This document shows, piece by piece, positions 26,049-34,613 of a DNA stretch of 64,000 nucleotides. Every line of letters starts with the position of its first letter. Position 1 is the stretch's first letter. A program made the translations under genes and the position numbers. The stretch comes from Bacteroidota bacterium (GTDB lineage: Bacteria > Chlamydiota > Chlamydiia > Chlamydiales > FEN-1388), in the NCBI GenBank assembly GCA_013285825.1, contig JABDGV010000004.1, positions 83,917 through 147,916 on the forward strand, given 5' to 3'. The notes under the pieces are model-generated. The model saw only the letters and a program-made list of their open reading frames with translations. It was not told the DNA's origin and searched no databases.

Positions 26049-27665
26049 TTAGGGTGTCTTTGTTATTTCTTCTATCTCGCTTGGCCGCCATGATTTGTCA
26101 AAAAAGGACTCCAGAGGGCTATACAGCCGCAAAATAAGGAACCATCCCTTTCCTGGCACGGTTTGAATCCAATTGCCTTTTTCGGCTGTAGGCGGCCTTT
26201 TTGGACCGAAATAAACGGTTGTAGATCCATCTTTATTAGCTCCTGCAGCAGGGGAGGGATAACTTTGACTGCCGGCTCTTGGGAATCGCTGATCCGTTTG
26301 GAGCATCGAGCGCGTCTGGTTGTCATACAGGGTCAATGACCAGAATTTGCCGGCCGGAATTTTCGTTGGAAGGGTCACTTTATACGTCTTTGATCCATTA
26401 AAGGGCTTTTTTTCCGAATCGAGGATATTAAAGAGATACTGCGAGCCGATATTTGTAAGACGCATAACCATTGCAGGTGTTACTCCTGTTGCCGCATAGA
26501 AGAATGCGATACGTGCATCGAGCGTGCGTGCGCCTGTGTCTGGGTAAAATTTGATCCCTTCCTTGGTAATCTCTGGAGGGGGCCTTGTAAAATCGTATCC
26601 TCCTACAAATAGCGGGTTGAGCCAAGAAGAGGATGCGCCATAATATCCAAATCCCTCAGCTTCTCTGGGACTGAAGGCAATCGTACGCGCTGTTGCATTG
26701 GCAAAGGCTATTGCGTCGGTTAGTATTTTGCGCATGCGTTCATCAGGATTGAACGCTTTGCCTTTGACGATGCCGACAGCCTCAAATTGTCCTGCGATCT
26801 CAGGCTCTAAAGCCTCTGCAGGCTGCTCTTGAACTAAGTTATTCAACATTTCGTAATAAGAGTAGTCATTTGGGGGGATCGTGTTTATGGCAAGGCCTGT
26901 TCCTTCGATGAACTTAGGTGTATTCGGGCTTTTGATAGGACTCAGAGGTCCATTTCCAGTTAAAAAGCTTGCGATGCTCGATCCAAAGCCTCCAGGAGTA
27001 TAGGGATAGATCTTTAGATATTTTTTTATCACTTCGACTGCAGGCGCAGGATCATTATTGACTAGGAAGGACCTGCCCAGTAAAGCAACGGACGTTGTTG
27101 TCGGACGGCCGACGAAATAGCCAGATTCTGGCAGCGGCCCTTTATAGCCGGGAGGAATCAGAAGATATTTGCCACCAATTCCTCTGTCTGGGCCTGGCAT
27201 GCCGAAGTCGATGACCCAGCGGAACCAGAGATCGTCGAAAATCCCGAGAGCATCGGGAGGCGTCTCGACGACCATCGGACCCTTTGTGAGGTTTATGTTG
27301 CTAATGAAATAGACAGTATCTGCGTTAGCAGTAAGAAAGAGGGAGTTAGCATCCATCAGACCGGAAAAAATTAAGACCTCGTTGTCCTTGATACCTGCAT
27401 CGCGCATTCCCTGGCGTGCAGCGTAGATCGACACGCCCCGAAGAGTATTAAGAAAGCTCTCGACGCCTCGTTGGAAGTCAAGCTGGTCGTATACCTTTTG
27501 GGCAGTCTCGCTGTTGGGAATGCCATCTTTGAACTCGAGTTGGCCAAGGGATGATTCAACTCGGCTTGGTGTAGTTATTTGCTGTGGAATGGGGTTGAAC
27601 TCGCCTGCGGTCAAAAGAGGGCAGCTCAACATCAAATAACCGAGCTTTAAATAGCACAAATTCAT
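26049..27665 (-). CDS. Exported DUF1254/DUF1214 protein
   Basis: Large (538 aa) envelope protein. I start at ATG 27665 with GGGAAG six bases upstream; the signal peptide is MNLCYLKLGYLMLSCPLLTAG. The N-terminal half shows DUF1254 features (VYDQLDFQRGVESFLNTL, NADTVYFISNINL); the C-terminal half shows DUF1214 features (FWSLTLYDNQTRSMLQTDQ; FLILRLYSPLE). These proteins are of unknown biochemical role, often in envelope stress or lipid contexts. It is separated from the phosphorylase gene by 44 bases on the same strand. Confidence 0.88.
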   Translation of the reverse strand: MNLCYLKLGYLMLSCPLLTAGEFNPIPQQITTPSRVESSLGQLEFKDGIPNSETAQKVYDQLDFQRGVESFLNTLRGVSIYAARQGMRDAGIKDNEVLIFSGLMDANSLFLTANADTVYFISNINLTKGPMVVETPPDALGIFDDLWFRWVIDFGMPGPDRGIGGKYLLIPPGYKGPLPESGYFVGRPTTTSVALLGRSFLVNNDPAPAVEVIKKYLKIYPYTPGGFGSSIASFLTGNGPLSPIKSPNTPKFIEGTGLAINTIPPNDYSYYEMLNNLVQEQPAEALEPEIAGQFEAVGIVKGKAFNPDERMRKILTDAIAFANATARTIAFSPREAEGFGYYGASSSWLNPLFVGGYDFTRPPPEITKEGIKFYPDTGARTLDARIAFFYAATGVTPAMVMRLTNIGSQYLFNILDSEKKPFNGSKTYKVTLPTKIPAGKFWSLTLYDNQTRSMLQTDQRFPRAGSQSYPSPAAGANKDGSTTVYFGPKRPPTAEKGNWIQTVPGKGWFLILRLYSPLESFFDKSWRPSEIEEITKTP

Positions 27666-27781
27666 AGAGCTTCCCAATGTTAGACGGAATGTAACGATTT
27701 ATTTTAAATAGCACTAGGTTTTTGTCACTCTCTCATCAGAGAATTAGTATGGTTTTATTATTTAAATAAGCTATGGGATAA

Positions 27782-27810
27782 TTGATAATTTTAATTTTAA
27801 ATAGTATAAT
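27782..27810 (+). promoter_or_regulatory. Near-consensus promoter of the chitinase gene
   Basis: TTGATA at 27782-27787, a 17-base spacer, and TATAAT at 27805-27810; only one -35 mismatch. AAGGAG at 27835-27840 is seven bases from the ATG. The strength suggests high expression. Confidence 0.7.
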
Positions 27811-27847
27811 TACATTGAGATAAATGGTGTAAAGAAGGAGTTTCTGT

Positions 27848-29491
27848 ATGACTACTCCTGTATCGAGTACCTCTTCCTCAGGCAGAAGCCCAGCTGCCGA
27901 TCAGATCTATCAGCAATATCTTGCCTATTACAACGATATCAATACCAAAATTAACGCTGTAGACCAACTTCCGCAAACTTCTGCGACTCTCAACGCCCGA
28001 AGCCAATTGATCGCTTTGCAGCAGAAATTATACCCCATTTATATCAGCGATTATAGCAATTCGAGCGACGTACTTGCCTCTTTCGTGAGCGATTGTGCCT
28101 CCATTGAAACTCAAGTCAATCAAATCTATACCTCGGTTACTGGTCAATCATCTACGACGCCTCCTGTCACGACGCCCCCAGTTACCACACCGCCCGTCAC
28201 GACGCCCCCAGTTACGACACCTCCAACCTCTCCCATTGCAGTCTATACCGCTAGTCAAAGAAGTCCGGACGCCTCTCAAATATACCAGCAATATTTGACC
28301 TATTATGCCGATATCAATACGAAAATCGGTGCAATAGATGCTCTTCCCTATAATCAGCGAATACTTGCATCCGTCCAGCAAGACCGAACCCAACTTCAAG
28401 CTTTACAGCAGCAGCTTTCGCCTATCTACACTAGCCAATACAACAGTGCGAGCGCTACCCTTGCAAGTTTCATCAGCGCCGCGGCCCCGATCGAAGCGCA
28501 AGTAACTCAAACCTACAATGCCGCCATCAATACCACGGTACCCGTTTCGCCGCCAGTTACTCCTCCTCCAGTTACTCCTCCTGTCACGCCCCCGCCAGTT
28601 ACGCCTGTCACTCCCGTTAATCCAGTCACGCCTGCTGCACCTCCCTCTGCAATGCAAATTCAGAACGGGACCTGGTATCTCGACTGGACAAGCTTTAACT
28701 ATCCCATTCCGCAAGGAGTTAATGCCGTCGATATCTTTGTCGGGAATATGAGCATGAGCCCCACCGGAACGCCCACTATCGGAGGCTTTGGAACTCTCTC
28801 GCAAAATCCAGCGACCTTAGCTGCATTTATTCAAGGCTGCAAAGCGCAAGGGATCACTGTGAATATCTCTATTGGAGGCGCCGGAGGATCGTACGATAAT
28901 ACGTGGGATGTGCTTACAAACAGTAATGTTCAAGGCTTTGCAAATGCTTTGGCAACTTTCTGCACAAGTAATGGAATAAGCGGCGTCGATTTTGACTGCG
29001 AGGAATTTACATCTCCGACCACCAATCCTACTCAACAAGCGCTTGTTGGTACCTTGATTAAAGATTTTAAGACTATCAATCCCAATTTTCAGACAAGCCT
29101 TGATACCAATGCCGGCTTTGGTCCCAACTTTCCATGGCAGGGAATCGTTCAAAATATTATGAACGCGGCGATCTATACCAATCCTACGACCCATCAGCCT
29201 ACAAGCGGTGTCGATAGAGTAAACATCATGGCCTATTTCAACTCGCTTTCAGATGAACAGGGCTGGGTTACAGGCTGGGCTACCTGGCTTAAGAGCGCCT
29301 ACAACTTAGGCCCCTCTCAAATATCAGTGGGCATGGATCCTGCTGCAGGGACCTACAGCCCTACTGCTTTTGCAGCTTGGGCAGCGCAGCAAGGGTACAG
29401 TACCTTCTTGTGGAACTTTGATCCCAATCAGCAAGCAGCTTCCAATGCCTCTGCCACAAGCATATTAACAGCGTATAAATCTGTGGCTTAA
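27848..29491 (+). CDS. GH18 chitinase with two N-terminal helical modules
   Basis: Glycoside hydrolase 18 acting on chitin-like polymers. The 547-residue protein starts with two homologous ~85-residue helical modules (about 13-97 and 134-220; each begins RSP-x-A-x-QIYQQYL-x-YY and continues DINTKI), each followed by a Pro/Thr linker of PVTTPP-type repeats, and ends in a GH18 barrel (~275-547). The catalytic motif GVDFDCEEF has Asp381, Asp383 and Glu385, with VNISIGGAGG earlier. There is no N-terminal signal peptide, so export would need another route (for example type III secretion), an inference. It stands alone behind a strong promoter. Amoebal cyst walls or insect tissue may be targets. 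Confidence 0.87.
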   Translation: MTTPVSSTSSSGRSPAADQIYQQYLAYYNDINTKINAVDQLPQTSATLNARSQLIALQQKLYPIYISDYSNSSDVLASFVSDCASIETQVNQIYTSVTGQSSTTPPVTTPPVTTPPVTTPPVTTPPTSPIAVYTASQRSPDASQIYQQYLTYYADINTKIGAIDALPYNQRILASVQQDRTQLQALQQQLSPIYTSQYNSASATLASFISAAAPIEAQVTQTYNAAINTTVPVSPPVTPPPVTPPVTPPPVTPVTPVNPVTPAAPPSAMQIQNGTWYLDWTSFNYPIPQGVNAVDIFVGNMSMSPTGTPTIGGFGTLSQNPATLAAFIQGCKAQGITVNISIGGAGGSYDNTWDVLTNSNVQGFANALATFCTSNGISGVDFDCEEFTSPTTNPTQQALVGTLIKDFKTINPNFQTSLDTNAGFGPNFPWQGIVQNIMNAAIYTNPTTHQPTSGVDRVNIMAYFNSLSDEQGWVTGWATWLKSAYNLGPSQISVGMDPAAGTYSPTAFAAWAAQQGYSTFLWNFDPNQQAASNASATSILTAYKSVA

Positions 29492-29560
29492 GACTGCTCT
29501 TGCTACTTAGAGCTATAATCAACTACGGTTGCTTGTACGAAATTATAGTCGGGATATTTT

Positions 29561-30574
29561 TTGAAAGCCCTTTGCTCCCTTTTTATTTTAGTTGCACTCC
29601 CACTAAATAGCCTCACACCTCGCTTGTTGATTGCTTTAGATACAGAATGTGCTTTTTCTGCTTTTGAACTTGCTCAAAACATAGACGCCTGCGTGATTAG
29701 CGGATCAGAGAAGGAAATGGAATCTCAGATTCTAGCTCTAGATGCAGAAGATGGGACGCATCAAATTATTTTAGACTCTCCCGTAGAGAATCTTGCACAA
29801 CTGGCTTCAAGGGTCTTCTACGATTATATCTGCCTACATGAAGAGTTTGAAGCCGCTTTGAAAACAGTACAGGACAAAATTTGTACTGTGCCGGTTACTG
29901 ATGCCGATCTAAAAAAAATAAGCCCAGAAGATCGAGGCTTGTTTTATAGCCTTCTCAAAAAGGTGTCGACTATTCTTGACCGCCAAAAAGTTCCCTTTTG
30001 GGCCATTTCAGGAACGCTCCTTGGCGCTGTGCGCCACCAAGGGATGGTTCCTTGGGATGACGATTTGGATATCATCATTCGCGTCGAAGAAGTACAACGG
30101 TTTGAGAATTTGGCTAAAGATTTAAATAAGATAGGGCTCCAGCTCTATGTGTACGGCAATTATTTCTATAAAATATTTACCAAAGATGGCAATCCCATTT
30201 ATAAAGAGGATGGTTCACTCTACCCATGGAAGTACCCTTTCCTAGATGTCTTTGTAGTAAATGAGCTACAGGGAAAAATTCGTATCGTATCGCACAACTA
30301 CCCCCTAATTGATTTATATCCTGCCTGCGGTCTCTATAAAGGGTGGTGGTTATATCCTCATGAACTCTTGATGCCGCAGCTGTTTTTGCCTTTCGGACCA
30401 ATGCCAATTCCCGTTCCGCATGATCCTCAAGCAATCCTGACTCGTGAATATGGCTCTGATTGGAATAGCGTTGCTTATATGTGGCATAATCACGCCTCTG
30501 AAAAGGCGTATCAACGCATAAAAGTGCAGATAAGGGATTATTCGCCGCCGAAGTTTATTATGCCAAAAGGGTAG
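29561..30574 (+). CDS. LicD-family nucleotidyl/phosphocholine transferase-like protein
   Basis: A 337-residue protein with an N-terminal hydrophobic signal (KALCSLFILVALPLNSL) and a LicD domain from about residue 140: ILDRQKVPFWAISGTLLGAV, then RHQGMVPWDDDLDIIIR, with the acidic DDDLD cluster that coordinates metal in NTP-transferase folds. The start is TTG at 29561; I see no better ATG. LicD proteins attach phosphocholine or related groups to surface glycans. An exported copy with its active site outside the membrane would lack NTP unless it uses another donor. It overlaps the end of the convergent SpoT-like gene by 17 bases. Confidence 0.78.
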   Translation: MKALCSLFILVALPLNSLTPRLLIALDTECAFSAFELAQNIDACVISGSEKEMESQILALDAEDGTHQIILDSPVENLAQLASRVFYDYICLHEEFEAALKTVQDKICTVPVTDADLKKISPEDRGLFYSLLKKVSTILDRQKVPFWAISGTLLGAVRHQGMVPWDDDLDIIIRVEEVQRFENLAKDLNKIGLQLYVYGNYFYKIFTKDGNPIYKEDGSLYPWKYPFLDVFVVNELQGKIRIVSHNYPLIDLYPACGLYKGWWLYPHELLMPQLFLPFGPMPIPVPHDPQAILTREYGSDWNSVAYMWHNHASEKAYQRIKVQIRDYSPPKFIMPKG

Positions 30575-31307
30575 AGGTGAGCCTGTCGATTTCTTCTTGC
30601 AAGGCGTTTTCCAAGTTCTCATTGGCTCCGTGGAGAGCATGCAGGAGCGATCTGCTCCATTTAAGCTGAACGAGTAGCTCTTCCTCTGAAATTTGATCGA
30701 GATTGAGTTTGTATTGAAAATACTCTATCCGATGAGCAAGCTGTATCATCTGTGCATTAATCGTTTGAAGGGGTGCGACTTGTATATGCACATTTCTGTG
30801 CTCTTCTTCCGTTTGTGTTGGAGGATGCTCCTCATTGTAGAGTGTGTAGTAAATTCTTGGTCCAAATGAATCCTGCAGCTCATTTTCTGATACTCCGACC
30901 TCATCAATATGATCTAGGAGTGCTGCTGCTAAAATATTGACGCTGCGTACCTTGTTGGACCAGAGAATATGCGTAATCCTGAGAACATGTACTAACGATG
31001 AATCCTCATTCTTAGTGATTCGTTCGGCTTCTCCAGCAATGAGGAGCTTCGTCGCTTTAATGAGCAATTGAATATCGAAGGCTCTTTTTTCCAGGTAGTA
31101 CTCTTGCCACTCTCTGGTCATGGTCTCAAATTGTTCTATAATCTGCGGATTCTCTTCTGTTAAGAGGGGATGCAGCATTTGATTTAAGTTTCGGATATCC
31201 GATGAAATACTGTCGATGTTGGCTGTTATAGATGTAGCCAAAATTTGGCTTTGAGGGATTGTAAATCCTAATACCGCGCATAAGAGCAAGATTTTAAATT
31301 TTTTCAT
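30558..31307 (-). CDS. Exported, degenerate SpoT/Mesh1-like HD protein
   Basis: The 249-residue protein begins with a signal peptide (MKKFKILLLCAVLGFTIP). The middle resembles the HD hydrolase of RelA/SpoT enzymes: HVLRITHIL, then AAALLDHIDEVGVSENELQ, DSFGPRIYY, and further on QLAHRIEYFQYKL. In active enzymes these read ALLHDxxED, xxFG and KLADRLHNM; here the central His-Asp pair is swapped (Asp132-His133) and the second Asp becomes His, so hydrolase activity is doubtful. The similarity is by motif only. It is followed, on the same strand, by the tyrosine phosphatase. Function unknown. Confidence 0.5.
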   Translation of the reverse strand: MKKFKILLLCAVLGFTIPQSQILATSITANIDSISSDIRNLNQMLHPLLTEENPQIIEQFETMTREWQEYYLEKRAFDIQLLIKATKLLIAGEAERITKNEDSSLVHVLRITHILWSNKVRSVNILAAALLDHIDEVGVSENELQDSFGPRIYYTLYNEEHPPTQTEEEHRNVHIQVAPLQTINAQMIQLAHRIEYFQYKLNLDQISEEELLVQLKWSRSLLHALHGANENLENALQEEIDRLTSTLLA

Positions 31308-31326
31308 ATTATTGGAATCCCAGTAC

Positions 31327-32565
31327 TTAGTTAATTGGCTCTATTCGAGCAGATGGCCCTGCGCGATTTCTTGAGGCATAAAATATTCTATAATCTACAC
31401 GAGGAAGTTCGCCCTGATGTAGTCTTGTTCTTTTTGCAACAGGTTCTACAACATTTTTAGTTACTGGCATCCACTCTCTGTCCTTTACCAAATCTTCAAG
31501 CCATTCATAGATGAAATGGACTTGGGTTGTATGATGCATCATGGTGCGGCAGAGTCTCATTTCGAAGACAAGTTTTGCAACATTCACTTTGATTTCATGT
31601 AAGCTCTTTCCTGCTTTCAGCTCAGCTAGGATATGATCCATGAGAAAGCAGCAAGCGACAAATATCCCTGTACGTCCGCTTCCAGCATGACAGTGGGCAA
31701 AAACAGGGCTTTGAGAAGGGCTTTTTCGCATCTTTTGGTAAACTAAATTAAGGAATTCCTTAAATACCTTCAGATTGGGAACTCCTAGATCAGGCCAATT
31801 TTCATAATGGTATTGATAAATGGTTTTGCTTTCAGAGCCATTTTTATTTTGAATTTTTAGCTCGCGGAGCGTAATTGCCTGATTCGTTCCTTCAAAAGAT
31901 ATTGTTTGAATAGTTTTTCCAGGGAGGAGCTGATACCCATCTTTCAAATCTTCTTTCTTTTCCCAATAGGGCACGCATCGATCAAGAAATTCAATCTCGT
32001 CTATATTTGGTCTCTTCTTTGGCTCTTTTGGCATCACAAGAGTGATCAGAAAATTTGAATCGAAGTCGAGCATGAGTTGAAAATGGTCCGAAACCGTATT
32101 CTCCTTTGGCGCTTGTGTCGCTATGAATGTGTGAGGCGAAACCGTTGTTTTGACAAGGCTTCCATTGAGGTAGGGAACATTTGTACTTTTGATAGGTTTG
32201 CCGTCGTAGGGAAAAATTTTGCAAGCTAAGCGATTTTTATCATCGTACTCAGGCTTGATGAATTCTGTGCGTTGAGTTTCAGAAGAGTAGGGCTCGTTGC
32301 GAAGAGTTTTATTAATGAAGTCATCTTGCTCTTGAGTTGTGGCAAAATTCGGTTTAATGGACGTCAAATTAATTTCATATTCATCGACTGTTTTTTCTAC
32401 TGTCGTCGATTCGGTTGGAATTAACTGATGTATGCCAACTCCATTAACAGGAGTGCTATTATCTATCTCACTTAATTTCATAATAAGTACACATGCTAAA
32501 ATTAAAATCATATGCAAAAGTTTATCCATTTTTTGATTAAAAATGAATAATATTAGTGGAAACAT
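31327..32565 (-). CDS. Eukaryotic-type protein tyrosine phosphatase
   Basis: Classical PTP domain of about 280 residues: NRLACKIFPYDG, FIATQAP at 147-153, NWPDLGVP (WPD loop) at 256-263, and the P-loop HCHAGSGRTG at 291-300 with Cys292 and the Arg. All main catalytic elements are intact. A hydrophobic N-terminal stretch (MDKLLHMILILACVLI, residues 13-28) acts as signal or anchor; a start at 32529 is possible instead of 32565. The C-terminus carries about 35 polar, basic residues. The domain is eukaryote-like, as in known effectors of intracellular bacteria. It lies next to the SpoT-like gene (minus strand). Confidence 0.87.
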   Translation of the reverse strand: MFPLILFIFNQKMDKLLHMILILACVLIMKLSEIDNSTPVNGVGIHQLIPTESTTVEKTVDEYEINLTSIKPNFATTQEQDDFINKTLRNEPYSSETQRTEFIKPEYDDKNRLACKIFPYDGKPIKSTNVPYLNGSLVKTTVSPHTFIATQAPKENTVSDHFQLMLDFDSNFLITLVMPKEPKKRPNIDEIEFLDRCVPYWEKKEDLKDGYQLLPGKTIQTISFEGTNQAITLRELKIQNKNGSESKTIYQYHYENWPDLGVPNLKVFKEFLNLVYQKMRKSPSQSPVFAHCHAGSGRTGIFVACCFLMDHILAELKAGKSLHEIKVNVAKLVFEMRLCRTMMHHTTQVHFIYEWLEDLVKDREWMPVTKNVVEPVAKRTRLHQGELPRVDYRIFYASRNRAGPSARIEPIN

Positions 32566-32622
32566 GCTGCTCTGGAATTCCCTTGTGGAAAGGTTGAAAG
32601 TTCATGTTGCTGCTTTACAGCG

Positions 32623-33477
32623 CTACGGTTCTTGTTTTCTTGCAATAATCATAGGCGCGACGCCTTCATAGGTAATTAACCCTTGATCATTGGCTATTGA
32701 TTGTAAGAACTTGATAATTTCACTTAGGATCTGATCCTTTTTGGGATCATCTTTGATAGTCGTCCACCAGCCTCGTGACTGCGTTTCAAGGATCGCTTCT
32801 TCAACGGTATAGTATTCGGTAAAAGGAATAGAAATGTTTTCAAGAATCTCAAAGTGATGTTTTTTAAGCAGTACAATGGGAGATTCTAAGCCATCATTTA
32901 CCTTAGGGATAGGCTTGCCCATTACTTTATCGGCGATTTGTTTTACTTGATCTCGAAAGGTTGGTTTATCCTTTTTGCTCTCTTTCAAAATGGTAAAGAG
33001 CAATCCATTAGGCTTTAAAATGCGTTTGATTTCTTCCATGGCGACGTCTGTTTGAAAATAATGGAAACAGGTAAAAGCTGTGATGAGATCAAATGTTTCC
33101 GTGGGAAAGGTAAGTCCTGATTCTATATTTCCTTGAATATAGGGGATTGAATACTGTTTTCCGCCGGCAAGAATTGCTTCTTTAATCATCAAGGAATCTT
33201 TATCACAACCAATGAGATGTTTAAAGCCGTGATCATATAATTGCCTCGTCGAAATTCCTGTGCCTGCGCCAAGGTCAAGAACATTTGCATCTTCTTGTGC
33301 ATATGTTTTTAGATGTTCAAATGCTTCATTAGGATACGCCTTTCGACCTGCTGTGTAGAATTCACGCACGCCTCCGAAGTCGTACGTACCTTTTTTTGAA
33401 ATCGTGTTTTCGTTTCCTTCTAAATAGAAGCAATAAAGAGACAATATAAGAACGGTTTTAATTAAATTAGAAATCAT
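32623..33477 (-). CDS. Class I SAM methyltransferase with signal peptide, second copy
   Basis: Same design as the 21090-21929 protein: a signal peptide (MISNLIKTVLILSLYCFYLEG), FGGVREFYTAGRKAYPNEAF, motif I VLDLGAGTGISTRQLYDHG, then a related core; 284 residues. The shared TGISTR-x-L-x-DHG segment and YP-x-E positions show the two are homologous, not only of the same fold. The copies are 11 kb apart in unrelated contexts. Substrate unknown. Confidence 0.8.
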   Translation of the reverse strand: MISNLIKTVLILSLYCFYLEGNENTISKKGTYDFGGVREFYTAGRKAYPNEAFEHLKTYAQEDANVLDLGAGTGISTRQLYDHGFKHLIGCDKDSLMIKEAILAGGKQYSIPYIQGNIESGLTFPTETFDLITAFTCFHYFQTDVAMEEIKRILKPNGLLFTILKESKKDKPTFRDQVKQIADKVMGKPIPKVNDGLESPIVLLKKHHFEILENISIPFTEYYTVEEAILETQSRGWWTTIKDDPKKDQILSEIIKFLQSIANDQGLITYEGVAPMIIARKQEP

Positions 33478-33675
33478 GGTTTGTTACAATTTTGTTTTAT
33501 TTAATTAAGTATTAAATATAAAGAAATAAATTGCAATGAAAATGGGGGTGGTGGAGGGATCTTAAGCTGTCTATAAAAAGCAGGTTTTCATTGGGTGAAT
33601 GCTTAGCTTTTGTTTTGCTTTTTTTGTATTGGGATTTTACAGTTCATAAAAAAATAGTAAAAGAGGAATAAAATT

Positions 33676-34083
33676 ATGATCGAAACACAATCCTATGTGC
33701 ATTACCACAACAAAGAAGAGAGCCATAAGAAAGGCGATGTTTATTTGACAACGTCCAAGCTCTGTTCAGAGATTCAAGAAGTGACGAAGCTTGCTAAAAA
33801 CAGTGGTAAGGCTCATGAGGTTTTTGCAAAAGTGTTCAGGATTGGATCTACAGCATTTGATACGGATGAATTTAGTGATGTTACTTTTGCACAGGTCTTT
33901 GATCTTGTCACTGTTACGTTACACCTTAACAAAGTGTGGAAAGCGGATGATACTCAGGAGCAGATAGAAAAAGCCGTTCATAAGTGCTTTGAAGAGGATT
34001 CTCCTAATAGAAAAGCGAAAGTGGTCATGCATAACTACTTGTATCAGATGTACGGGAACAACGATGATTTAGGCGGTCTTTAA
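33676..34083 (+). CDS. Unknown soluble protein, tandem copy 1 (135 aa)
   Basis: No family recognised and no signal peptide. The protein is helical and polar. It pairs with the neighbour at 34150: shared landmarks include SYVHYHNK / GYYHNK, TSKLCSEIQE, KLAKN, FRIGSTAF, SDVTF and KVVM. The homology across the full length and the same leader (AGGAATAAAATT before each ATG) mark a recent tandem duplication and support real coding. The context is accessory. Function cannot be inferred. Confidence 0.68.
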   Translation: MIETQSYVHYHNKEESHKKGDVYLTTSKLCSEIQEVTKLAKNSGKAHEVFAKVFRIGSTAFDTDEFSDVTFAQVFDLVTVTLHLNKVWKADDTQEQIEKAVHKCFEEDSPNRKAKVVMHNYLYQMYGNNDDLGGL

Positions 34084-34149
34084 GCCACTTAGTTCCGGTT
34101 TATTTAGATTTTCTAATTAACGAATAATGCTCAAAAAAGGAATAAAATT

Positions 34150-34560
34150 ATGGTTATATTAGGTGCCTATGGGTATTACCATAATAAAGATGAGAGCCAG
34201 AAGGTAAATGGTGTGTATCAGACCGCGTCCAAGCCCTGTTCTGAGATTCAAGAGGAGACGAAGCTGGCTAAAAACAATGGCAAGTCCCGTGAGGTTTTTG
34301 CCAAAATGTTCAGGATAGGATCTACAGCATTTTTTACTGATGACTTTAGTGATGTTACTTTTGAAGAGGTATTTAATCTTGCCACTGTTTCTTTACAACT
34401 TAACCAAGAGTGGGAGCAATCTGATACTCAAGAGAAGATAGAAAAGGCCATCCATAACTGCTTTAATAAAGATTCTTCTAATAGACAAGTGAAAGTGGTC
34501 ATGAAGGACTACTTTAATGAGATGTTTGTTGCAGAGAACTATACTATTAGTCCCGTTTAA
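34150..34560 (+). CDS. Unknown soluble protein, tandem copy 2 (136 aa)
   Basis: Full-length paralogue of the preceding protein, with the same leader sequence ahead of the ATG (about 66 bases after the first stop). The copy ends differently (AENYTISPV). Landmarks: EIQEETKLAKNNGKSREVF, FRIGSTAFFTDDFSDVTF. Probably co-transcribed with copy 1. A 9-bp hairpin follows at 34581. Unknown function; possible strain- or lineage-specific gene family. Confidence 0.68.
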   Translation: MVILGAYGYYHNKDESQKVNGVYQTASKPCSEIQEETKLAKNNGKSREVFAKMFRIGSTAFFTDDFSDVTFEEVFNLATVSLQLNQEWEQSDTQEKIEKAIHNCFNKDSSNRQVKVVMKDYFNEMFVAENYTISPV

Positions 34561-34580
34561 GCCGCTGATTTTTGATGCTT

Positions 34581-34607
34581 AAACTGATTGAAGGAACTAA
34601 TCGGTTT
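34581..34607. terminator. 9-bp hairpin between convergent genes
   Basis: AAACTGATT (34581-34589) pairs with AATCGGTTT (34599-34607), one G-T pair, 9-base loop, followed by TTAG. It separates copy 2 of the unknown pair from the end of the APH-fold gene on the other strand. Confidence 0.55.
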
Positions 34608-34613
34608 TAGAAA

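Noticed and set aside
28150..28650. Short tandem DNA repeats in the chitinase gene, suspected as a microsatellite or CRISPR
   Set aside because: They encode Pro/Thr linkers (PVTTPP type) between modules and vary in codons.
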